The notes: generated by a model from the sequence alone, not told the origin. A DNA stretch of 64,000 bases from JAKOUY01 sp037045185 (GCA_037045185.1 JBAOHQ010000004.1:744001-808000); one strand, 5' to 3'; shown: positions 45,107 through 54,042, counted from the first letter of the stretch. A program made the numbers and translations.

Positions 45107-46783
45107 TCACAGGTGGTGGAGGAGGGCGAGGTAGTGACCCAGGGGAGGGGCGGTGACGGTGGGGTCCTTGGCGGCCTCGTCCCAGCGCCGAAGGCGCACC
45201 GCGTCGGCGTGGTGTGGTTCTGACTCGAACGCGGTGATCTCGGCGGTGTTCATCGGTCCGCCCTGCAGCGCCAAGGTGTGGACGGAGGCGGGGCTGAGCC
45301 TGGCCCGGTACTGCGGCTCGACCGCGCACAGGTAGCGCTTGGCGGCCACGTGCAAGCGGATGCAGTCGGTGACTCGGCGGGGGACGAGTCCGGCGAGAGC
45401 GGTGGCACCGGCGATCTCGTGACGGTGGTCGACGGTTGCGCCGGCAGAGTAGGTGCCGAGGTCGCTGGTGAAGTGCCCGAGGTCATGGAGCAGGGCGGCG
45501 ATGACGAGTTCGTCGTCGGCGCCGGCGGCCTCGGCCTGGGCAGCACACTGCGCCATGTGCTCGGCCATCGACACCGCCTCGCCGAGGTACTCCTGGGCGC
45601 CTCGCCGGGCGAAGGTGTCCGCAACGGTGTCGGCCAGCGCTGTGCTCCGGTGCACCCGAACGGTGGAGGCCAGCCCGTCGACGTCCGCATAGCACCCCTG
45701 CAGCCATCGGGCGCCCTCGCCACCGAACGCCGTGCGGGAGTGCAGCACGCGCCGGTTGTCGACCACGAACAGGTCACCTGGCGCCAGCCGGAAGCGGACC
45801 TGCATGGCCGGGTCGTCGATGATCTCGGCCAACCGCCGGTAGGCGGTGAGGAACGCCGGCATGTCGTCGAAGGGCACGTCGGTCCACGGCGCGGCGGAGC
45901 GGTTGTTGAATCGCACCCCGAGCAGTTCGCCGTCGGGGCCGATCTCGATGATCGGTCGCTTGGCGCGCAACCACACGTCTGCCGACCCGTGATACTCGAA
46001 GCGGACCGGATGGGCGGCCAGCAGGTGGGCGGCGGGCGGGTCCTCGGCGTGCAGGCGGGCGACCGCCATGAACCCGTCGACCACGCTGGACTCGCCGCCC
46101 TCGACGCTGTTGTCCAGGCAGTGCAGCAGCTGCAGCGTGGGGACCGGGTCACGGTACGGGTTGTCGGTGTGCGCCTGGAGGCCGAGGTTGGTATCGGCCA
46201 GATTGTCCGGGTTCACCCGGGCGCGCACGTCGAACCACCGCCCGTAGTTCGTCTCGCGCACGTGACCGAACAGCGCGGCAACCTCACACACCACGCCGGA
46301 TCTGACCGGCACGCCGTGCAGGATCGCCACGCCCGTCCGTTCGATCGCCGCCAACCACCTGGCCAGCGCCAGCGGGTCGGCGCACACCTGCGAGTAGCCG
46401 GCCCTGGCCAGCCGCCCGTGCATCGATGCGCCGTCCCACCGCTCCACACCGGCCGCCGTCCACCCCCAGTCACGGCGGCGCGGCCGGTCGTACCGGTTGG
46501 CCTCCAGCCACGACGCTTCGAACTCCGTCGTCAGCCCCTCCGGTTCGAAGCGCACGATCACCCCGGTCCCGTCGTCGCCGATCTCGGCGGTGGCCACCCG
46601 CGTGGCTGGATCGAGGGCGCCGATCGTGATCAGCCGCTGACCGTTGGCCGGGCCACGAGTGGAGGGATCGAGAGAGTTGTCACGCAGCCACAGCGCATGG
46701 AACCGGGCATGTCGGCCGCCCACCCAGCGCACCTCCAGGACTGCGCCGTCCTCGCCCACGCTGACGGTCGCTAGACGGCCCAC
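45107..46783 (-). CDS. Two-step phosphonate oxygenase fusion (TmpA/PhnY-like plus TmpB/PhnZ-like)
   Basis: A 558-residue protein. Residues 1-100 are a GBBH-like N-terminal domain lacking its usual zinc cysteines (WLRDNSLDPSTRG). Residues 110-385 are a TauD-type Fe/2-oxoglutarate oxygenase with His205-Thr-Asp207 and distal His348. Residues 395-558 are an HD oxygenase with Tyr399, Glu402, His409, His433-Asp434, His437, His455, His478, Lys482 and Asp535, matching in spacing the PhnZ di-iron and substrate ligands as I recall them. Together they would hydroxylate and then cleave an aminoethylphosphonate-type C-P bond. Substrate unproven. GTG 46783 chosen; upstream GTGs possible. Confidence 0.88.
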   Translation of the reverse strand: MGRLATVSVGEDGAVLEVRWVGGRHARFHALWLRDNSLDPSTRGPANGQRLITIGALDPATRVATAEIGDDGTGVIVRFEPEGLTTEFEASWLEANRYDRPRRRDWGWTAAGVERWDGASMHGRLARAGYSQVCADPLALARWLAAIERTGVAILHGVPVRSGVVCEVAALFGHVRETNYGRWFDVRARVNPDNLADTNLGLQAHTDNPYRDPVPTLQLLHCLDNSVEGGESSVVDGFMAVARLHAEDPPAAHLLAAHPVRFEYHGSADVWLRAKRPIIEIGPDGELLGVRFNNRSAAPWTDVPFDDMPAFLTAYRRLAEIIDDPAMQVRFRLAPGDLFVVDNRRVLHSRTAFGGEGARWLQGCYADVDGLASTVRVHRSTALADTVADTFARRGAQEYLGEAVSMAEHMAQCAAQAEAAGADDELVIAALLHDLGHFTSDLGTYSAGATVDHRHEIAGATALAGLVPRRVTDCIRLHVAAKRYLCAVEPQYRARLSPASVHTLALQGGPMNTAEITAFESEPHHADAVRLRRWDEAAKDPTVTAPPLGHYLALLHHL

Positions 46784-46870
46784 GGCGCCGACAGTAGCGA
46801 CCACCGCATGGCCCCGCACCGCCGCGCGTCTGTTCGATCTGGACCTGGGACTCAGGTAGGTTGCAGGGCG

Positions 46871-47741
46871 ATGGCGCCCCGCCGCAGAACGATCACGTCG
46901 AACTTCGGCGTCAGCACCCGGGAGAGTCACGACGCCAGGCCGTTCTACGACCGCTTCCGGCCACCCGCCGTGTCCACCGACGACTCGGTCGCCGCGCCGG
47001 CACCCGTTGCCGAGCCGTTCGTCCACGGCGATGCCAGGCACATGGACGCGGTGGCCGACGGCTCGGTGGCCCTCGTGGTGACCTCGCCGCCGTACTTCGC
47101 CGGCAAGCAGTACGAGGAGGAGCTGGAGCGCGAGGGCGTGCCGTCGTCGTACCTCGAGTACCTCGACATGCTGACGACGGTGTTCGCCGAATGCGTGCGC
47201 ACGCTGGAGCCAGGCGGGCGCATCGCCGTCAACGTGGCCAACCTGGGCCGCAAGCCGTATCGCAGCCTGTCCGCCGACGTGATCCGCATCCTCGAGCACG
47301 ACCTGGGCCTGCTGCTGCGTGGTGAGCTGATCTGGCAGAAGGCCGAGGGCGCCAGCGGGTCGTGCGCCTGGGGTTCGTTCCGCAGCGCGGCCAACCCGGT
47401 GCTGCGCGACATCACCGAGCGGGTCATCGTCGCTAGCAAGGGGCGCTTCGACCGCGCCCGGTCCGTGGCCCAGCGGGCCAGGGAGGGCCTGCCCCACGCC
47501 AGCGATGTGCTGACCGACGACTTCATGAACCTGACGCTGGACGTGTGGTCCATCCCCACCGAGAGCGCCAAGCGGGTGGGCCACCCGGCCCCGTTCCCGG
47601 TGGAGCTCCCCGAACAGCTCATCCGCCTGTACACCTTCGTCGACGACCTGGTGCTGGACGCGTTCATGGGCAGCGGGGCCGTCGCTCGTCGCCGAGGCGT
47701 CGCGCCCCGACTCGCCGCCGGATGCCGACCTGCGCGCCTGA
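46871..47741 (+). pseudogene. DNA methyltransferase paralogue, truncated, frame broken in motif I
   Basis: Close relative of the methyltransferase at 10138: about four of five residues match by eye over 270 positions (HGDARHMD, TSPPYFAGKQYEEELEREGV, GHPAPFPVELPEQLIRLYTF). Motif I reads DAFMGSG instead of DPFMGSG, and the frame breaks just after it near 47674-47682; deleting one base gives GSGASLVAEASRPD and a stop at 47741. Even corrected (289 residues) it lacks the block after motif I (YVGYDLD...) and the C-terminal domain of the other copy. Codon use is host-like. ATG 46871; divergent from the oxygenase fusion. Confidence 0.82.
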
Positions 47742-47747
47742 GGGCGG

Positions 47748-48107
47748 CTACGGCTGGATGACGGCCCAGCCGCGGCGTTGCAGTTCGGCGGCGAGGACGT
47801 CGTCGGGGATGTCCGCAAGCCGGTCGGTGGCGGCCCGGCTCGCAGCGCGTGCCGCCCGAGCCGGGGTCGTCGCCGGCGCCGGGGTCACGACCGGGGTCGT
47901 GGTCGTGGCATCGTCGTCGGCCTGCAGCCGGGCGATGAACTCGTCGGCCTCGTCACGGGTGAACTTGCCGTTGGCCTGACGTTGGGTGAACCCCATCGGC
48001 CCCCGGGCGTCACGGAAGTCCGTGTGGCCGGCGGCGTGCAGCAGGTCCAGCAACTCACGGAGCTGGCGGGCGGTGGCCGGTGGACCCGACGGTGCGGAGA
48101 ATCCCAT
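47748..48107 (-). CDS. Conserved hypothetical protein, 119 residues
   Basis: Two compact segments joined by a Thr/Pro/Ala linker. The first (LRELLDLLHAAGHTDFRDAR, then FTQRQANGKFTRDEADEFIA) looks like a small helical domain; the last (LADIPDDVLAAELQRRGW) resembles a short binding helix. Family not recognised. It converges with the methyltransferase remnant, 6 bases apart, and is 26 bases from the oxidoreductase gene on the same strand. Confidence 0.65.
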   Translation of the reverse strand: MGFSAPSGPPATARQLRELLDLLHAAGHTDFRDARGPMGFTQRQANGKFTRDEADEFIARLQADDDATTTTPVVTPAPATTPARAARAASRAATDRLADIPDDVLAAELQRRGWAVIQP

Positions 48108-48133
48108 GCCTCAGCATGCCTGGCCGCGCCGGG

Positions 48134-49006
48134 CTACAGGCGGTGGATGACGTTCTCGGCGAACCAGTCGATGGCCGCCAGCTTGGCGTCCAGCGGCTCT
48201 GGATCTTGGCCGGTGATGTACGGCGAGCGGAAGCCGACGATGCAGTCGGTGACGCCGCGGTCCTCCAGCCGCTTGACCCCGTCCACCGAGTAGGCGTCGA
48301 GGGAGATGACGTGGACCTCGAAAGCGTCGCGCTGGTCGCCCTCGGCGCGGCGGATCTCGGCCAGCCGGTCGAGCATCCGCTCCAGGTCGGCGGCGTCGCC
48401 ACCGGCGTGCATCCAGCCGTCGCCTTTCACCACGGCCCGGCGCAGCGCGCCGTCGGCGTGGCCGCCCACCAGGATCGGGATGGGCCTGGTGGGCACCGGG
48501 CTCTGCTTCATCGACGGGACCTCGAAGAACTCGCCGGAGTACGCAAAGTACCCACCGGCGGTGAGGCCGCGGATGATGTCGATGCACTCGTCGGTGCGCC
48601 GGCCGCGCTGCTCCCACGGCACGCCCATCGCCACGAAGTCCTCCGGCCACGGCGACAGCCCGACACCAAGACCCAATCGGTTGTTCGACAGCACGGCGAC
48701 CGACGCGGCCTGCTTGGCCACCAGCACCGGTGGGCGGATGGGCAGCTTGAGCACGAACGGCGTGAACCGCAGCGTGGTGGTCGCTGCGGCGAGGTGGGTG
48801 ATCAGGATCATCGTCTCGACGAAGTCCTTGTCCTCCAGGAACCCGCGGTCGCCGTCGTCGGTGTAGGGGTAGCGGGTGTCGGACTCCCGCGGGTAGATGA
48901 CCGAGTCCGGGACGGTCATCGAGGTGAACCCGGCGCGCTCGGCGGCCTGAGCCAGGGGCACGTAGTACTCGACATGCGTCAGGGCTTCGGCGTAGGAGAA
49001 TCGCAT
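48134..49006 (-). CDS. Luciferase-like F420-dependent oxidoreductase
   Basis: A 290-residue TIM-barrel protein of the luciferase-like monooxygenase superfamily, F420-type (TIGR03619-like). Features: ERAGFTSMTVPDSV, LSNNRLGLGVGLSPWPEDFV, RPIPILVGGHADGALRRAV and GDGWMHAGG. Redox substrate unknown. ATG 49006 lies 38 bases from the promoter of the divergent nitroreductase operon. Confidence 0.9.
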   Translation of the reverse strand: MRFSYAEALTHVEYYVPLAQAAERAGFTSMTVPDSVIYPRESDTRYPYTDDGDRGFLEDKDFVETMILITHLAAATTTLRFTPFVLKLPIRPPVLVAKQAASVAVLSNNRLGLGVGLSPWPEDFVAMGVPWEQRGRRTDECIDIIRGLTAGGYFAYSGEFFEVPSMKQSPVPTRPIPILVGGHADGALRRAVVKGDGWMHAGGDAADLERMLDRLAEIRRAEGDQRDAFEVHVISLDAYSVDGVKRLEDRGVTDCIVGFRSPYITGQDPEPLDAKLAAIDWFAENVIHRL

Positions 49007-49044
49007 CGCGGCACGCTAACCGGCGCCGTCGCGGTGGCCTGGGG

Positions 49045-49073
49045 TTGACCATCCAGCGGCCGTGCGCAATACT
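49045..49073 (+). promoter_or_regulatory. Promoter of the nitroreductase-mutase operon
   Basis: TTGACC (49045-49050), 17-base spacer, AATACT (49068-49073). Near-consensus vegetative promoter; the predicted start about 49080 lies inside the operator that follows. Confidence 0.6.
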
Positions 49074-49076
49074 CCG

Positions 49077-49094
49077 CTAACGAACGGCCGTTAG
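49077..49094. promoter_or_regulatory. TetR-type operator, site 1
   Basis: CTAACGAACGGCCGTTAG: CTAACG and CGTTAG are inverted around six bases. CTAACGAACG is repeated (inverted) inside the promoter at 54135-54149. Overlap with the start point fits repression by the TetR protein encoded at 53415. Confidence 0.6.
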
Positions 49095-49123
49095 GCCGAT
49101 TGATGCCGATCAGGGGGATCGCC

Positions 49124-49807
49124 GTGGAACTCGCCGATGTGATGCGCTCACAACACGCCTGCCGCTACTACCAGCCCGACCCAGTGCCCGAGCAGGTGTT
49201 CTACAACGCTGTCGAGGCGGCGCGCTTCGGGCCCCAGGGTGGGAACCGCCAGCCCGTGCGGTTCCTGATCGTGACCGATCCGGCGAAGAAGGCCCAGCTT
49301 GCCGAGTGGTACCGAGTGCCGTGGAAGGCCTACCTGGAGGCCGCCACCGTTGGCCAGGAGTCGATCCAGGCCGAGAGCGGCGACGAGAAGGCCACCACGA
49401 TCACCATGTCGGACCCGGCCAAGGCGCTGGCCGACGCCGACAACTTCGCCGACCACTACGAGGATCACCCGGCCATCGTCGTGGTCCTCGCCGATCTGCT
49501 GGACACCCACCCGACGGACACCGACCTCGGCCGGCTGAGCATCGTGGGCGGGGCGTCGGTGTACCCGATCGCTCAGAACTTCTGCCTGGCCCTGCGCAAC
49601 CAGGGTGTGGCCACCACGTTGACGACGTTGCTGTGCATGTACGAGCCGCAGGTCAAGGAACTGCTCGGGATCCCCGACGACCTGTCGACGGCGGCGTTCA
49701 TCGTCGCCGGCTACCCGGCCAAGCCGTTCCCCACCAAGCTGCTGCGCCGGCCGGTGGAGGAGATGGGCTTCCTCGACAGCTTCGATCGGCCTCTCACCAG
49801 CGGATGA
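49124..49807 (+). CDS. Nitroreductase-family flavoprotein
   Basis: FMN-dependent nitroreductase fold, about 227 residues: SQHACRYYQPDPVPEQVFYN, EAARFGPQGGNRQPVRFLIV (FMN-binding), SVYPIAQNFCLALRNQGVAT and VAGYPAKPFPT. GTG 49124 follows AGGGGGA at 49112-49118; ATG 49103 is also open. First gene of a tightly coupled operon with B12 mutase subunits and CoA ligase (ATGA overlap). Its place there suggests reduction of an intermediate, which is inference. Confidence 0.88.
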   Translation: MELADVMRSQHACRYYQPDPVPEQVFYNAVEAARFGPQGGNRQPVRFLIVTDPAKKAQLAEWYRVPWKAYLEAATVGQESIQAESGDEKATTITMSDPAKALADADNFADHYEDHPAIVVVLADLLDTHPTDTDLGRLSIVGGASVYPIAQNFCLALRNQGVATTLTTLLCMYEPQVKELLGIPDDLSTAAFIVAGYPAKPFPTKLLRRPVEEMGFLDSFDRPLTSG

Positions 49808-51444
49808 CCACTGCGGGCGCGGGGCACGAGGGGACCACCCGCACCACGGTCTCGGGCATCCCCCTGCTGGCCAGCTACGGGCCGGGCGACGTGCCCGAGG
49901 CGGCGGCGGCCGCGGCCGCCACCCACCCCGGTGACGTGCCCTACCTGCGCGGCGCGCACGCCCTCGGCTACCGCTCCAAGCCGTGGCGGATCTTCCAGCT
50001 GTCCGGGTTCGGCAACCCGGAGGACGAGGCCGAACGGATCCGCTACCTGCTGGCCAAGGGCGGCACCGGGTTCATCATGGAGCACGACCGGATGACGGCC
50101 GACAACCTGTACGACGTGGACCACCCCGAAGTCGTGGCCCGCCGTGAGGACGTGGGGATCAGCGGCGCCGTCATCATGTCGGCGCATGATTGCGCGCTGG
50201 CGCTGGAGGGCATCGACCAGTCCAGGTACTTCGCCCACGCCGGCGGTGGGGTGGCGCAGCACGCACCCTTCGCCATGGCCGCCTACTGGACCGTCGCCCT
50301 GCGCCGCGGCCTCGGCCTCCACCAGCTCAACGGCACCGGACAGGCCGACTTCTTCCTGACCTACATCGGCTGCCCGCCGCTGCACCAGATCCCGCCAGAG
50401 GCGGCGCTGAAGATCAACTGCGACATCGTCGAATTCTGCGGCCAGCACCTGCCGCGCTGGGTGCCGATCTCGATGGCCGGGTACAACGGCGCCGACAGCG
50501 GGCTGAACGCCTACCAGGAGCTGGCTGCGCTGTTCGCCTGCAACATCGCCCATCTCGACGAGATCCGCCGCCGCGGGACCATGCCCGTGGAGCAACTGGC
50601 GATGGCGCTTGGCGCTGTCAGCTTCCGGGTGGCGATGGACTTCTTCGAGGACATCTGCAAGATCCGCGTCGCCCGCAAGATGTGGCACGACATCCTCCGC
50701 TCGCGCTACGGCATCACCGACGAGCGGGCCCTGCGGTTGCGGATCCACATCGTCACCGCCGGGTCGGCGATGACCTACCAGGAGCCCATCAACAACGTGG
50801 TGCGCGGCACCGTCATGGGCCTCGCCGCGGTGCTGGCCGGTGTGCAGTCGATGGGCGTGTCGGCCTACGACGAGGCGCTCTCGGTGCCGTCGGAGCAGGC
50901 CCACCACCAGTCGCTGCGGGTCCAGCAGATCCTGATGCACGAGACGAACCTGACGGCAGTGGCCGATCCGCTCGGCGGCAGCTACTACGTCGAGGCGCTC
51001 AGCGCCGAACTCGAGCAGCGGGCGTACGCCTTCATGGACGAGATCGAGGCGGCGGGCGGGTTCATCGCCGCGCTGGACAGCGGCATGTTGCACGCTGCGG
51101 CCTCGGCCAACCAGGTCGACTTGGAGCGGGCGATGGGTGACGGGACTCGCCAGATCGTGGGCGTCAACGCGTTCCCCGGCGACCACGATCCGTTCGGCAT
51201 CGACGGGTTCCCCGGTTCGAGCGACGCCTGGGAGCGCGGCATGCAGCGCCTGGAGGCGCTGCGCGCCGAGCGCGACGGCATCCGTGCCGCGGCTGCGACG
51301 CGGGAGCTGACCCGCACCTGCCAGTCGGGTGGCAACGTGATGGCCGCGGTCATGGACGCGGTGGGCCACGACGTCACCGTCGGCGAGGTGGGCGAGGTGT
51401 TCCGTGACGTCTACGGCTCCTGGAAGTTCCCGGTGGACTTCTGA
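49804..51444 (+). CDS. B12-dependent acyl-CoA mutase, large subunit, 2-hydroxyisobutyryl-CoA-mutase-like
   Basis: A 546-residue TIM-barrel subunit of the methylmalonyl-CoA mutase superfamily. IFQLSGFGNP replaces RQYAGFST: Leu66 stands where methylmalonyl-CoA mutase has its substrate Tyr89. Glu93 (FIMEHD) aligns by my hand alignment with Ala116 of that enzyme and Asp117 of HcmA, where the acidic residue selects branched hydroxyacyl-CoA. The length and separate small subunit fit the Hcm type (about 560 plus 136). Coupled to both neighbours by overlaps. Confidence 0.87.
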   Translation: MTTAGAGHEGTTRTTVSGIPLLASYGPGDVPEAAAAAAATHPGDVPYLRGAHALGYRSKPWRIFQLSGFGNPEDEAERIRYLLAKGGTGFIMEHDRMTADNLYDVDHPEVVARREDVGISGAVIMSAHDCALALEGIDQSRYFAHAGGGVAQHAPFAMAAYWTVALRRGLGLHQLNGTGQADFFLTYIGCPPLHQIPPEAALKINCDIVEFCGQHLPRWVPISMAGYNGADSGLNAYQELAALFACNIAHLDEIRRRGTMPVEQLAMALGAVSFRVAMDFFEDICKIRVARKMWHDILRSRYGITDERALRLRIHIVTAGSAMTYQEPINNVVRGTVMGLAAVLAGVQSMGVSAYDEALSVPSEQAHHQSLRVQQILMHETNLTAVADPLGGSYYVEALSAELEQRAYAFMDEIEAAGGFIAALDSGMLHAAASANQVDLERAMGDGTRQIVGVNAFPGDHDPFGIDGFPGSSDAWERGMQRLEALRAERDGIRAAAATRELTRTCQSGGNVMAAVMDAVGHDVTVGEVGEVFRDVYGSWKFPVDF

Positions 51445-51851
51445 TGAGCGCTCGCGTGCTGATGGCCAAGACCAGTCTCGACGGGCACTGGCGGGGGATC
51501 AACGTGGTGGCCAGGGCGCTGCGTGACGCCGGGTTCGAGGTCATCCTCGCCGGCATGGTCACCGCCGAGGCCATCGCCAAGATCGCCGCCGACGAGGACG
51601 TCGACCTGATCGGGCTGAACGTGGGCGGGCGCGTCGAGGTGGTCGAGCGGATCCTCGACACGCTGGCCGAATGCGACCTCGAGGTGCCGGTCATCGCCGG
51701 CGGGACGATCCCGCACTACGCCGTCGCCCGCCTGCAGTCCCGCAACGTGTCCTGCTTCCCACCCGGCTCGTCACTGGACGACATCGTCGCCCGTGCCCGA
51801 GCCCTGACCTCAGACCCGCCAAACCCGCCAGATCCGGAGGCACCGTCATGA
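51444..51851 (+). CDS. B12-binding small subunit of the acyl-CoA mutase
   Basis: A 135-residue cobalamin-binding domain. DGHWRG at residues 14-19 is the DxHxxG motif whose His replaces dimethylbenzimidazole on cobalt; VDLIGLNVGGRVE and VIAGGTIPHYAV complete the Rossmann-like fold. Start overlaps the large-subunit stop (TGATG), ensuring equal synthesis. Length matches HcmB. Confidence 0.93.
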   Translation: MSARVLMAKTSLDGHWRGINVVARALRDAGFEVILAGMVTAEAIAKIAADEDVDLIGLNVGGRVEVVERILDTLAECDLEVPVIAGGTIPHYAVARLQSRNVSCFPPGSSLDDIVARARALTSDPPNPPDPEAPS

Positions 51852-53449
51852 CCGACCCTGCTGCGATTGCCCAGTCCGTGCACGAGCCGGTGCGCCGTGC
51901 CACCTTCGGCGACCAGCTGCGCCGCCACGCCCGGCGCATCGGCGACCGGCCGGCGCTGATCGCCCTGCACACGCCTGCGGCCGAGCGGCGGGTGGTGACC
52001 TACCGGGAGCTCAACGAGCAGGCCAACCGGCTGGCCAACTCGCTGGCCGCTCAGGGCGTCGGGCGCGGCGACGTGGTGGCCATCATGGGGCGCAACTCGG
52101 TGGAGTCGATCGTGGCGTTCTGGGCCTCGGCCAAGCTGGGCGCGGCGGTCACCGGGGTCAACTACACCTTCACCGGGCGGGAGATCCACTACCAGCTCAG
52201 CCACTCCGGCGCCGTTGCCGTGGTGTGCGAGGACGCCTTCACCGCCAAGATCGACGCGCTCGACGAACCGCTCGACTCGCTGCGGCTCCGCATCGCCAAC
52301 GACGCCTTCGCCGACACCGCCGGCGACGGTTGGCAGCGGCTCAGCGCGCTGATCGCCAGTGGCTCGGCCGACGAGCCCGACGTGGGCGTGGACGAATCCG
52401 ACCTCGGCATCATCCCGTACACCAGCGGCACCGAGGCGCTGCCCAAGGCGGTGGCCATCCCCCAGCGCAACTACTTCGTGTCGATGATCCCGTCGTACGT
52501 GACCGGCATCGGCCTGCTGGAGGACGACGTCTGGTACTACACGCTGCCGCTGCACACCATCGCCGGGATGGGCATGCAGATCTGCCTGCTGAGCCTGGGC
52601 AACACCATCGTCCTGCCGTTCGCCGTGGACGCCGCCCAGGCCCTCCACGCCCTCACCGAGGAACGGGTGACGGTGGTCGGTCAGACGCCCACCTTCTATC
52701 TGCAGCTGATCAACACGCCAGGGTTCGAGGAGCGTGACCTCACCCGCCTGCGCCGGGCGATCACCTACGGGGGCACGATGCCGCGGGCCATGTTCGAAGC
52801 CTTCGCCAAGGCCTGCCCGGGGCTGCAGTGGGTCACCCTGTGGTCGCAGTCGGAACTGACCCAGACGCCGACGATCGGCAAGTTCACCTCGCTGGCGGAC
52901 ATCCCCAACCAGGACCCGGCGTGGATCGGGCGGCCCACCGCCCAGCTGGAGCTGCGCGTGGTGGACGCCGACGGCAACGATGCCGCCGAGGGCGAGATCA
53001 TCTGCCGCTCGCCTGGCGTGATGCGTGGCTACTACAAGAACCCGGAGAAGACGGCCGAGGTGCTACGCGGCGGATGGCTGCACACCGGCGACAACGCTCG
53101 CATCGACGAGGACGGCAACCTGTTCTTCATGGACCGCCAGAAGGACATGATCAAGTCCGGCGGGATGAACGTGTCCTCCGTAGAGGTCGAGCGGGTCCTG
53201 TACCAGCACGGCTCGGTGCTCGAGGCCGCGGTCGTGGGCCTTGCCGACGAGTACTGGAGCCAGGTGGTGACTGCCTTCGTCGTGCCCCGCAAGGACGTCT
53301 CGATCGATCCAGAGGAGATCCGTGACTTCTGCCGGACGACGCTGGCCGCCTACAAGGTGCCCAAGTCGGTGCGGGTGGTGGATGCCCTCCCCAAGGACAC
53401 CCAGGGCAAGATCCTCAAGCGCGAGCTGCGCCGGATCCACGACGCCTGA
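51848..53449 (+). CDS. AMP-dependent acyl-CoA ligase with altered ATP loop
   Basis: A 533-residue ANL-family ligase. The ATP loop reads PYTSGTEALPKAV rather than TSGTTGxPKG; then TLWSQSELTQTP, GWLHTGDNARIDEDGNLFFM and KDTQGKILKRELRR with the catalytic lysine. In known 2-hydroxyisobutyrate pathways the mutase genes are accompanied by such a ligase, so it probably makes the mutase substrate. ATG 51848 overlaps the B12-subunit stop. It ends 35 bases inside the convergent TetR gene. Confidence 0.92.
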   Translation: MTDPAAIAQSVHEPVRRATFGDQLRRHARRIGDRPALIALHTPAAERRVVTYRELNEQANRLANSLAAQGVGRGDVVAIMGRNSVESIVAFWASAKLGAAVTGVNYTFTGREIHYQLSHSGAVAVVCEDAFTAKIDALDEPLDSLRLRIANDAFADTAGDGWQRLSALIASGSADEPDVGVDESDLGIIPYTSGTEALPKAVAIPQRNYFVSMIPSYVTGIGLLEDDVWYYTLPLHTIAGMGMQICLLSLGNTIVLPFAVDAAQALHALTEERVTVVGQTPTFYLQLINTPGFEERDLTRLRRAITYGGTMPRAMFEAFAKACPGLQWVTLWSQSELTQTPTIGKFTSLADIPNQDPAWIGRPTAQLELRVVDADGNDAAEGEIICRSPGVMRGYYKNPEKTAEVLRGGWLHTGDNARIDEDGNLFFMDRQKDMIKSGGMNVSSVEVERVLYQHGSVLEAAVVGLADEYWSQVVTAFVVPRKDVSIDPEEIRDFCRTTLAAYKVPKSVRVVDALPKDTQGKILKRELRRIHDA

Positions 53450-54042
53450 CCGGGCGCCTGGCGCCGAGGATGCGGGTGACGGCCAGGTCGGTGTAGCGCT
53501 GCGCCACCTCCTCGATCGTGTACGCGCCGCGGTCGGAGAACCAGTCGTTCACCGTGTTGACCATCCCGAGGATGGCCAGGGCGGCCAGATGCGGGTCGTC
53601 GCAGCTGAACTCGCCGCCGGCGACACCGTCGCGAATCATCTGCTCCAGCGCGGTCTGGTACGAGCGCCGGATCGACTGGATCGTGGCGTACCGCTCGGGG
53701 GCGTTGGCGCGTAGCTCCTGCAGCTCGCGCAGGGCGACGGCCTCGCTCTGGCGGTGCACGTGGAAGTAGATGATGTGGGCGTGCAGCAGGCGGCGGATGC
53801 CGCGCCGCCTCGCTGGGCTCGTCGGCCACCAGGGGGAGCTGCGTTTCCACGAAGTCCTGGGTGGACTCCAGGGCAATGGCGTACAGCAGGTCCAGTTTCG
53901 AGGGGAAGTGGTGGTACAGGCTCGACGGCCTGATCCCCACGGCATCGGCGATGGCGCGCATGCCCACGGCGGCGAATCCGTGCTGGGCGAACAGCTCGGT
54001 GGCGGCGGTGGTGATGGTGGCGCGGCGTGACGTGGTGTGCAT
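53415..54042 (-). CDS. TetR-family regulator, frame broken by one base
   Basis: A regulator of about 208 residues after correction. The first frame has the DNA-binding domain: TITTAATELFAQHGFAAVGM and IADAVGIRPSSLYHHFPSKL. The second has the ligand domain (LLHAHIIYFHVHRQSEAVAL). One base removed near 53799-53806 joins them; length is 3n+1. It is divergent from the ABC transporter whose promoter contains site 2, and convergent with the mutase operon carrying site 1, so it most likely represses both. Confidence 0.85.

Noticed and set aside
42950..45329. Long minus-strand frame through kinase B and the binding protein
   Set aside because: No recognisable domain; it runs through the palindrome at 45057 and opposes two well-supported genes.
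49077..51851. Cobalamin riboswitch ahead of the B12-dependent mutase
   Set aside because: The operon leader is under 60 bases and lacks the B12-box; control by the TetR-type operator explains the region better.
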